In this document: one piece after another, positions 34,825 to 40,948 of the stretch | How the letters are laid out: each line of letters starts with the position of its first letter | Numbering within the stretch: position 1 is the stretch's first letter | Source of the DNA: an uncultured Elusimicrobium sp. | GTDB lineage: Bacteria; Elusimicrobiota; Elusimicrobia; Elusimicrobiales; Elusimicrobiaceae | Direction: 5' to 3' | Assembly: GCA_937891135.1 (NCBI GenBank) | Contig: CALAFB010000116.1 | Location: 1-58,128, forward strand | DNA: 58,128 nucleotides | Notes under the pieces: generated by a model | Seen by the model: the letters and a program-made list of their open reading frames with translations, nothing else | Databases searched by the model: none | What the model was told of the DNA's origin: nothing | Made by a program: the position numbers and the translations under genes

Positions 34825-35694
34825 TCAGTTGCGCGCGCCTTTAAGACCTAATTTATCCATTACCAGTTGCAAATCGGCCCAGGCGTCTTTTTTCCAATTT
34901 GGGTTACGCAAGAGGGCAGCCGGATGATAGGTGGCTAAAATTTGCACAGGTTTTTTTAAAGTTACGCTGTCTAAATGCAAGGGATGAAATTTGCCGCGCA
35001 AGGCCCCTAAACTGGACGCATCACTAATGAGCGACTTGGCCGCCACACCGCCTAGCGCAATTACATATTGCGGGCAGACAATGGCAATTTGTTGTTCAAT
35101 ATATTTACGGCAACAAGCGATTTCTTGGGCGTTGGGGGCGCGGTCGTTGCCGTGTTTTTCGGGGTGTAAGGGGTCAGTCATGGGGTGGCATTTAGCGATA
35201 TTGGCAATAAATACTTCTTCACGCGTAAGCCCCATGGCTAAAATCATTTTAGTTAAAAGCTGCCCGGCACGGCCTACAAACGGACGGCCCTGGCGGTCTT
35301 CGTCAAAGCCGGGGCCTTCGCCCACAAACATCACCGCAGCATTTACGTTGCCTTCGCCGGGTACGGCATTTAAACGCGTGGCCCCTAACGGGCAACGCGT
35401 ACAATGGGAAATGGTGTCTGCTAACGCCTTTAAGGCGGCGGTTTTATCGGCAGTTGTCATAGTTGGTTCCTGTAAAGAAATAGATTGTGCCCGCGGGAAA
35501 GTTACCTCTAATACCGCAGCTGTTTGGGGCGATTCTGCCTTGGGACCTGTTGCAACGGCTGCAACAACCTTTACGGCGGCTGGTAAAGACTCCGTTTCCG
35601 GTCCATAGGCAGAAACTGCCGGCAGCATATCGTCTGCGGCAGTTGTTAACAAGCGTTTTAAATCCCGCGCCAACGCGCGTACCGAATCCGCCAT
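34825..35694 (-). CDS. Uracil-DNA glycosylase, family 4 type
   Basis: 289 residues. After an N-terminal extension of about 90 residues with little recognisable sequence, the domain has CTRCPLG, GEGPGFDEDRQGRPFVGRAG and ATYHPAALLRNP, the family 4 motifs, and two further cysteines (ACCRKY, IVCPQ) suited to the 4Fe-4S cluster. It removes uracil from DNA. It ends two bases before priA starts. An internal ATG (MTTADKTAAL, near residue 78) could be an alternative start. Confidence 0.9.
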   Translation of the reverse strand: MADSVRALARDLKRLLTTAADDMLPAVSAYGPETESLPAAVKVVAAVATGPKAESPQTAAVLEVTFPRAQSISLQEPTMTTADKTAALKALADTISHCTRCPLGATRLNAVPGEGNVNAAVMFVGEGPGFDEDRQGRPFVGRAGQLLTKMILAMGLTREEVFIANIAKCHPMTDPLHPEKHGNDRAPNAQEIACCRKYIEQQIAIVCPQYVIALGGVAAKSLISDASSLGALRGKFHPLHLDSVTLKKPVQILATYHPAALLRNPNWKKDAWADLQLVMDKLGLKGARN

Positions 35695-35697
35695 AGG

Positions 35698-35994
35698 TTA
35701 CAGTTTCATCGGTTCTTTGGCTTTGCGTTCGGCCTCTAAGCGGGCTTCTTCAGCGGCTTTTTCTTCGGCCGCTTTATTGGTGACCGCTACTTGCAAAATT
35801 TCATCTTTGGTAATACGGTTAGACAAAATAGCATCTAACGCTTCTTTGATGACGGCCGACGTCGGCTGATTGCGAAATTCCGGCTTCTTTTTGAGTTCCT
35901 TGGCATAGCGGGAAGCTAATACGACAACATCGTACCGGTCTCCGTCAAAGTCTGTTAGTTTAGCAGCTAATTCTTGGTCATTTTTTAAAGACAT
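35698..35994 (-). CDS. rpoZ: DNA-directed RNA polymerase omega subunit
   Basis: 98 residues from the ATG at 35994, which has GAGGAG five bases upstream. Omega features: DRYDVVVLASRYAKELKKKP and AVIKEALDAILSNRI, followed by a charged Ala/Glu-rich tail. It stabilises the beta' subunit. Position between gmk and the udg gene matches the common gmk-rpoZ pair. Confidence 0.88.
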   Translation of the reverse strand: MSLKNDQELAAKLTDFDGDRYDVVVLASRYAKELKKKPEFRNQPTSAVIKEALDAILSNRITKDEILQVAVTNKAAEEKAAEEARLEAERKAKEPMKL

Positions 35995-36007
35995 ATACAC
36001 TCCTCTA

Positions 36008-36601
36008 CTATTTTAAAATGGTTAACTTTTTATCTTGCCGTCCTACCCGGCACTGTTCGGCCCGTACAATCCCGGCCATGGCGGAAATGGCCTCCGGCAA
36101 ATGGTCATTAAGCAGCGCGTAATCGTAATTGACCAACTCTTTCATTTCCTTTTTGGCGGTTTCTAAGCGGATTTCAATATCCTGCGTGTTATCGTTGCGC
36201 CCCAAAATGCGTTTTTTGAGTTCTTTTAAAGAGGGGGGAACAATAAACACCGTTACGGCTTTGGGATACTGCGCCTTGACGGTACGCGCGCCTTGTACAT
36301 CAATTACCAAAATGGGGCAAATGTTCTTTTTGAGCAAACCGTCTACGGATTTTTTGGGAATCCCGTAATAATGCGTATGCACTTGCGCCCATTCCAACAT
36401 TTGGTGTTTTTTGATGGCTTGTTCAAATTGTTTCATCGTCCAAAAGTGGTAATCCTTCCCGTTTTTTTCGCCTTTGCGCGGCGCACGGGTGGTGGCGGTA
36501 ATGACGCGGGAAACGGTTTTATTGGTTTTGAGCACCGCATCCACAATCGTAGTTTTACCTGCCCCCGACGGAGACGAAACAATAATCGGAAACGCCTTCA
36601 T
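36008..36601 (-). CDS. gmk: Guanylate kinase
   Basis: 197 residues. P-loop SSPSGAGKTT at the N-terminus, then TTRAPRKGEKNGKDYHFW, HYYGIPK and LVIDVQGARTV, the GMP-binding and lid motifs. It converts GMP to GDP. The ATG at 36601 is preceded by TATAAT with a 6-nt gap and by TTGCAC 18 nt further up, so the mRNA is predicted to be leaderless. It leads the rpoZ-udg-priA operon. Confidence 0.95.
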   Translation of the reverse strand: MKAFPIIVSSPSGAGKTTIVDAVLKTNKTVSRVITATTRAPRKGEKNGKDYHFWTMKQFEQAIKKHQMLEWAQVHTHYYGIPKKSVDGLLKKNICPILVIDVQGARTVKAQYPKAVTVFIVPPSLKELKKRILGRNDNTQDIEIRLETAKKEMKELVNYDYALLNDHLPEAISAMAGIVRAEQCRVGRQDKKLTILK

Positions 36602-36607
36602 AGTGAT

Positions 36608-36637
36608 ATTATAGTAAATAGGGCTTGTGCGGTGCAA
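36608..36637 (-). promoter_or_regulatory. Promoter of the gmk operon (leaderless)
   Basis: Minus strand: TTGCAC (36637-36632), 18-nt spacer, TATAAT (36613-36608), 6 nt, ATG (36601). Confidence 0.65.
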
Positions 36638-36683
36638 GAGGGGCTGGCAAACCGTGGAAAACCCGCGCGGAACGATTTTAAGA

Positions 36684-36703
36684 ACTCCCCCAGCAGGGGG
36701 AGT
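36684..36703 (-). terminator. Hairpin after the 36742 pilin gene
   Basis: ACTCCCC (36684-36690) pairs with GGGGAGT (36697-36703) around a 6-nt loop. The minus strand continues TTCTTAAAATC, a weak U-rich tail. It lies between the pilin gene and the gmk promoter. Confidence 0.6.
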
Positions 36704-36741
36704 CCTATCGTATGTGCTCCATTTAATCAAGGAGTTCCTTT

Positions 36742-37278
36742 TTAGTTAATCTCCATATCCGGGTAAAACCCTTGCAAAAGGGAACAAATCATGTTCCCTT
36801 GCGGACTTTTTAATACAGTACACCTCGGAGTATTTGTAGGTCCTTGCGGGGTAATGTCAGGAGATTGATATAATGCTAATGCCTCTCCGAAATCACAAGG
36901 TACCGATGAAGGGCAAATGCCTATGGAAAATACTGCATATGGCGGATTTTCTTCTCCTTCCCACGACACACCATAGTTAAAATTACCTAACGCACAATTA
37001 TATGCATCACAATTAGCTCCGTTAAACAGGTCAATGTCTAAATTCCCTGTTGGGTTATTACCAGTAAAAGCAATTAATTCCGCCGGGGCATCGGTATGCT
37101 CCATAACCCATACGGATAAGGCACGTTCCAGCGTGGCATTGGTAGATACCATGCCCGCTAATCGGCTTTTCCATACGGCTTTTTGGTATTGCGGCACCGC
37201 CACCGCCGCTAAAATACCAATGATAAGTACAACGACTAACAACTCTATGAGGGTAAAACCTCGTTTACTATTTTTCAT
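36742..37278 (-). CDS. Type IV pilin-like protein
   Basis: 178 residues. Leader MKNSKRG, then FTLIELLVVVLIIGILAAVA and VPQYQKAVWKSRLAGMV. The globular domain is unrelated in detail to the other pilins here and carries several cysteines (NCDAYNC, ICPSSVPC, MICSLL). AGGAG stands upstream of the ATG. It is a single-gene unit upstream of gmk on the same strand with its own hairpin. Function beyond pilin-like assembly is unknown. Confidence 0.87.
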   Translation of the reverse strand: MKNSKRGFTLIELLVVVLIIGILAAVAVPQYQKAVWKSRLAGMVSTNATLERALSVWVMEHTDAPAELIAFTGNNPTGNLDIDLFNGANCDAYNCALGNFNYGVSWEGEENPPYAVFSIGICPSSVPCDFGEALALYQSPDITPQGPTNTPRCTVLKSPQGNMICSLLQGFYPDMEIN

Positions 37279-37435
37279 CTTTTCTCCTACCCTGTTCTGC
37301 TCCTAAACAACCGGGGGCATTACAGGCCTATTAATGTGTGAGGGAAATTCTCATGCTGCCCCTCAGATTTTAGGGTAGCAAAAAAAAAAAACGCGTCAAG
37401 CCCTGTAATAATGTATAAAGGGGAAAAGCACGAAA

Positions 37436-37634
37436 AGCGGAGGAGATTGCCGAACCCTGCGGGCCGCGAACACTCGGCAATGACGAATAATAAAAAAGTC
37501 ATCCCCGTGGGCTGTTGCCGGGGATCCACACCTTTTAAAAGATACAAGGTGGAGATTCCCGACAGAAACACTCGGGAATGACGAATTATGTTAACACTCG
37601 GCAATGACGTATTATGTTAACATTCGGGAATGAA
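37436..37634. repeat. Repeat block, reverse orientation
   Basis: The same family read on the opposite strand: GGAGGAGATTGCCGAACC (37438), GTCATCCCCGTGGGC with GCCGGGGATCCAC, GGAGATTCCCGAC with CACTCGGGAATGACG, then three short copies of CTCGGGAATGACG or similar to 37634. The 708-nt gap 37279-37986 also holds a hairpin, a small open reading frame and a terminator, listed separately. Confidence 0.8.
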
Positions 37635-37672
37635 TATTATTATATAGCACTAAATTAGACAGAAAAAGGGAA

Positions 37673-37710
37673 ACGCCCGCGGGGTATTTTGGAGGGATTT
37701 CCGCGGGCGT
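37673..37710. terminator. Strong GC hairpin beside the small ORF
   Basis: ACGCCCGCGG (37673-37682) pairs perfectly with CCGCGGGCGT (37701-37710), 18-nt loop. On the minus strand TTTCCCTTTTTC follows, so it could terminate the 37746 small gene. On the plus strand CAGGGTTTTTC follows. Confidence 0.6.
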
Positions 37711-37745
37711 CAGGGTTTTTCTTGTAGGAGGTATTATGAATCAAT

Positions 37746-37865
37746 CTATAAATTTAAAAATTCTTTCAAATCCATACTACAGGCTAAGTTTGTAAAGGCA
37801 GTTTCCAAGCGGATTTGCTTGATTAACTGTACGGCTAATAGTTTGGAAAAAGTGGCCGTTGTCAT
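37746..37865 (-). CDS. Possible 39-residue small protein
   Basis: Starts MTTATFSKLLAVQLIKQI and ends MDLKEFLNL, with one cysteine (LACS). The start has a full AAGGAGG with a 6-nt gap to the ATG, the best Shine-Dalgarno in the neighbourhood. A TATAAG box lies about 30 nt upstream and a strong hairpin follows about 36 nt after the stop. I do not recognise the peptide. On the opposite strand AGGAGG precedes a 19-residue frame (37736-37795), which is the competing reading. hydE, a radical SAM gene, is nearby but is a known maturase, so a modified-peptide role has no support. Confidence 0.4.
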   Translation of the reverse strand: MTTATFSKLLAVQLIKQIRLETAFTNLACSMDLKEFLNL

Positions 37866-37919
37866 ATTCTGCCTCCTTGGTTGTGTTTCTTATACTTATA
37901 TCGTAGCGTTTTAAGACGT

Positions 37920-37945
37920 AAAAAAACAGGGCCCTTGGTCCCTGT
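37920..37945 (-). terminator. Rho-independent terminator of the 37987 gene
   Basis: On the minus strand AACAGGG (37945-37939), 8-nt loop, CCCTGTT (37930-37924), with the T-run extending to 37920. Confidence 0.8.
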
Positions 37946-37986
37946 TAGTGCTGAATTTTGGCCTATTTACAAGTAGGTCCAAAGTC

Positions 37987-38652
37987 CTATCTGCGGGGGT
38001 CATCCCAACGTTTCATACTTTTCCAATCGGCCTCATCCCAGACGTTGGGGAACTCCCGGTTGTCACTTTTCCAATCTTTTTCCGGCGGGATTAAATAATT
38101 ATTTTCTTCCGGCGCGGAACCAAAGCGGTTGGCATACGGATTGCCTTTTTGGTTGCACAGTACATGCCAAGTATGCCCCGGGCCTTCTTTGCGAAGCAGC
38201 GTACGGCGTAACATGCGGCTGTAAAAATACGCCCCTAAGGATTCTTTCCCATCAAAATCAAAATCATGCCCACGGCGTACAATCACACTATACAAAGCCA
38301 CCGAAAACCACCCCAATACTATAAGGCCCGCCAAAATTACAAACAAACTGGCCAACTGTTTGCCTAAAAACGCAACGATAATCACACACCCCACCAGCAC
38401 GACAGCCCGCAAGGTTTGCAGCCCAAAATAAACAAGCAAAAACTCATCCCGCCCTAACCGGCCGCGGTATTCGGTCGGTTCTTTTAAACTGCCCCATACA
38501 TACCGGCGGATTTTCCAGCTGCCTACAAACCCGGACACGACCGTAATAACAATGAGCCCCCACACAATCCACAAAAACCAACCGAAGGAATCCTCCTGCG
38601 GGTAACGCATACATTGGGTGGCTTCTTGACAAATTTCTATAAACTCATCCAT
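37987..38652 (-). CDS. DUF805-like membrane protein
   Basis: 221 residues. Membrane helices at about 24-45, 76-96 and 100-118. GRLGRDEFLLVYFGLQTLRA and IVRRGHDFDFDGKES resemble the DUF805 core (GR..R..F and R.HD), and NPYANRFGSAPEENN resembles its C-terminal N.YG..P ending. The C-terminal tail is charged and Trp-rich. Function unknown. TATAAT sits 6 nt before the ATG on the minus strand, back to back with the hydE promoter. A distant relative is encoded at 45082. Confidence 0.65.
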   Translation of the reverse strand: MDEFIEICQEATQCMRYPQEDSFGWFLWIVWGLIVITVVSGFVGSWKIRRYVWGSLKEPTEYRGRLGRDEFLLVYFGLQTLRAVVLVGCVIIVAFLGKQLASLFVILAGLIVLGWFSVALYSVIVRRGHDFDFDGKESLGAYFYSRMLRRTLLRKEGPGHTWHVLCNQKGNPYANRFGSAPEENNYLIPPEKDWKSDNREFPNVWDEADWKSMKRWDDPRR

Positions 38653-38658
38653 AGTGCT

Positions 38659-38681
38659 ATTATATCAAAATTTGCTACACT
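38659..38681. promoter_or_regulatory. Divergent back-to-back -10 boxes for the 38652 gene and hydE
   Basis: Minus strand TGATATAAT with the TATAAT at 38664-38659, 6 nt before ATG 38652. Plus strand TGCTACACT with TACACT at 38676-38681, 6 nt before ATG 38688. Only 35 nt separate the start codons, so both messages would be leaderless and the polymerases would compete. Confidence 0.6.
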
Positions 38682-38687
38682 CATTAT

Positions 38688-39725
38688 ATGCAACACTTGC
38701 TAGAAAAAGCCCAACAAACCCACTCGCTAACCCGGGATGAAATTTGTGCGCTGCTGCGTACCACCGACCCGCAGCCGTTATTTCAAACTGCCGACCAAGT
38801 ACGTAAAAAATATGTAGGAAACGGCGTATATTTGCGCGGGCTTATAGAATTTTCCAGTTACTGCAAAAACGATTGTATGTATTGCGGGCTGCGCCGCTCT
38901 AATAGACGGGCCCAACGCTACCGGTTAACCCCCGAGCAAATTGTAGATACGGCCCGGCAAGCCGCCGAATTAGGTTATAAAACCGTGGTCTTGCAATCCG
39001 GCGAGGATGCGTGGTTCTCTACCGATACATTGTGCCCAATTATCCGCGAAATTAAAAAACTAGACGTGGCTATTACGCTTAGCATGGGCGAAAAAACACG
39101 CGAAGCGTACGCGGCCTACCGCGCCGCCGGGGCAGACCGCTATTTACTTCGCATTGAAACCACCGATAAAAACTTGTACGAAAAGTTAGACCCGGGTATG
39201 TCCTTTGACAACCGCGTGCGCTGTCTGCACGATTTAAAAGAACTAGGCTATGAAGTGGGCTCCGGCTCTTTAGTAGGATTGCCGGGGCAAACGCCGGAAA
39301 GTTTGGCAGATGATTTATTGTTTTTTAAAAATTTGCCGGTAGATATGGCGGGTATCGGACCGTTTATCCCGCATCCGCATACGCCCTTAGGGGGGGAAAC
39401 AACCGACGGACATTTTGAACTTGCCTTAAAAATGATGGCTATCATGCGCCTACTGCTGCCGGACAGTAACATCCCGGCTACCACCGCCATGGAAACGCTG
39501 CACCCGCAAGGGCGGCTCTTGGCCTTACAATGCGGAGCCAATGTAGTAATGCCCAATGTTACAGCAACCATTTACCGTAAACAATACGAATTATACCCCG
39601 GCAAAGTATGTACGGGGGACTCAGCCACTAGCTGCCGGGGCTGTATGCAAGCAAAAATAGAAAGTATCGGGCGGTTTGTTTCGCCGGGGAAAGGATTCCA
39701 CGGAGATTATTTGAAGAACCGTTAA
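38688..39725 (+). CDS. hydE: [FeFe]-hydrogenase H-cluster maturation radical SAM enzyme HydE
   Basis: 345 residues. Radical SAM cluster motif in FSSYCKNDCMYCGLRRSN (CxxxCxxC), preceded by VYLRGLIEFS, and GSGSLVGLPGQTPESLADDL downstream; IETTDKNLYEKLDPG and the C-terminal CRGCMQAKIESIGRF fit HydE rather than BioB or PylB. It helps build the 2Fe subcluster of [FeFe]-hydrogenase. hydF, hydG and the hydrogenase are not in the window. Confidence 0.88.
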   Translation: MQHLLEKAQQTHSLTRDEICALLRTTDPQPLFQTADQVRKKYVGNGVYLRGLIEFSSYCKNDCMYCGLRRSNRRAQRYRLTPEQIVDTARQAAELGYKTVVLQSGEDAWFSTDTLCPIIREIKKLDVAITLSMGEKTREAYAAYRAAGADRYLLRIETTDKNLYEKLDPGMSFDNRVRCLHDLKELGYEVGSGSLVGLPGQTPESLADDLLFFKNLPVDMAGIGPFIPHPHTPLGGETTDGHFELALKMMAIMRLLLPDSNIPATTAMETLHPQGRLLALQCGANVVMPNVTATIYRKQYELYPGKVCTGDSATSCRGCMQAKIESIGRFVSPGKGFHGDYLKNR

Positions 39726-39741
39726 TGGGCGGTAGCGGGTA

Positions 39742-40287
39742 TTACCAATCCTTGTATTTTTCCAGTAAAACGGCTAATTGTTTTACGTCGCCGGATTTAT
39801 CTATAATGGCTTGCTTTTTTTGCGGCTGAATGATACACACCCCTCTTGTACAATGCTCATCCACCCATTGTTCGGCACATTCCATCCGGTCGCAAGACCA
39901 GGAATACCCCCGAGTAAAATCAAAAATATGTCTTCTATAATAGGAGTTGTAGCCTTCTTCTTTAAGCAAACGGTTTAATTCTTTTTTAAAGGTATCTAGC
40001 GGGGGAGTTCCCGCAAAAGAGGCAATGAGCACATATTTTTGGTTGCCCGTTAGATACTTGATATATTTCGTATCGCCCCATTGTATACTGTCATATACCG
40101 ATTGGGGGATATTTTCTAACTGCACGTTTTTGAGGGGTTTGGTTTTGGCAATTTTTCCGTTTAAATGTACCGGCTGGGTAGAGCGCGGGGTTAAAAGGTC
40201 TTCCCAATCAATCCGTACCGCCACATACAGCCCGGCTAACAATACACAAACTACCGCGATGATTAAATGCGTATATTTTTCGTTCAT
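39742..40287 (-). CDS. Membrane-anchored thioredoxin-like protein without the redox cysteine
   Basis: 181 residues. One N-terminal membrane helix (about 6-23), then a periplasmic domain parallel to the 40284 protein: ENIPQSVYDSI matches EQIPQEVYDSM, YLTGNQKYVLI matches HLTGDKKRLLL, and GVCIIQPQKKQAIID matches GICIINPKTKEAIID. Where the partner has DGCPYAR this one has AGTPPLD, so the active-site cysteine is lost. It overlaps its partner by ATGA. Function unknown; a pseudo-enzyme or partner role is inferred. Confidence 0.7.
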   Translation of the reverse strand: MNEKYTHLIIAVVCVLLAGLYVAVRIDWEDLLTPRSTQPVHLNGKIAKTKPLKNVQLENIPQSVYDSIQWGDTKYIKYLTGNQKYVLIASFAGTPPLDTFKKELNRLLKEEGYNSYYRRHIFDFTRGYSWSCDRMECAEQWVDEHCTRGVCIIQPQKKQAIIDKSGDVKQLAVLLEKYKDW

Positions 40288-40844
40288 TTGTTTTTTCCCA
40301 GTAAAGGTTCTGTATCCCACGTGGCATAGGCCATTAGCAAAGGCAAAATTTGCTTAGCATTTTGGGATTCGTCAATAATGGCTTCTTTGGTTTTGGGATT
40401 GATGATACAAATGCCGTTTATGCAATTATGCATCAGCCATATCAACGGACAATGTTCTGCCAGAGGTCCTTCACAATACCCGCCTACGCTTTTTCCCGTT
40501 ACTTCTACATCTTTCACGTAATACTTATCAAAGTATCCGCTTTTGCCAAAGGCTTTGTCCAGTTCGCTGTGAAATGCGCGTGCATACGGGCAGCCGTCCC
40601 ACGTAATGAGTAGCAAGCGTTTTTTATCCCCGGTTAAATGATTGGCCCACCGCCCGTTGTCTTTCATACTGTCATACACTTCTTGCGGGATTTGCTCTAC
40701 GCGCACCTCACTCACGGGCACGGTTTTGCCGTTTACTTCTACGGCATAAATAGCTTCTTTTTTAGGCGGATTCCAGTCAATATGTTTATACGCGTAAAAC
40801 GCAATACCAAGTAGACATATTATAAGTACAATTAAATTTTTCAT
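40284..40844 (-). CDS. Membrane-anchored thioredoxin-fold protein
   Basis: 186 residues. Membrane anchor at about 3-20, then a thioredoxin-like domain with LLLITWDGCPYARAFHSELD, where Cys85 takes the first position of a CxxC-type site and the second is alanine. Other cysteines (YCEGPLAEHC, NCINGIC) could form disulfides. It is first of a two-gene unit with the cysteine-less paralogue. TATAAT ends 8 nt before the ATG. Monothiol redox or substrate-binding roles are possible. Confidence 0.7.
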   Translation of the reverse strand: MKNLIVLIICLLGIAFYAYKHIDWNPPKKEAIYAVEVNGKTVPVSEVRVEQIPQEVYDSMKDNGRWANHLTGDKKRLLLITWDGCPYARAFHSELDKAFGKSGYFDKYYVKDVEVTGKSVGGYCEGPLAEHCPLIWLMHNCINGICIINPKTKEAIIDESQNAKQILPLLMAYATWDTEPLLGKNK

Positions 40845-40948
40845 ACCTAGATATTATACTTTTCTTTTCATCGGAAATGTACTACAATATATAGGAATAT
40901 TCACGCACGCGTTTACGCGCGCGTTAACTTACTCGTAAGGAGAACACC

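Noticed and set aside
34991..35608. 205-residue plus-strand frame opposite the uracil-DNA glycosylase gene
   Set aside because: Shadow of a well-supported gene; no Shine-Dalgarno, promoter or recognisable domain.
37320..37604. 94-residue frame in the repeat block
   Set aside because: It is a translation of the intergenic repeats and carries no coding signature.
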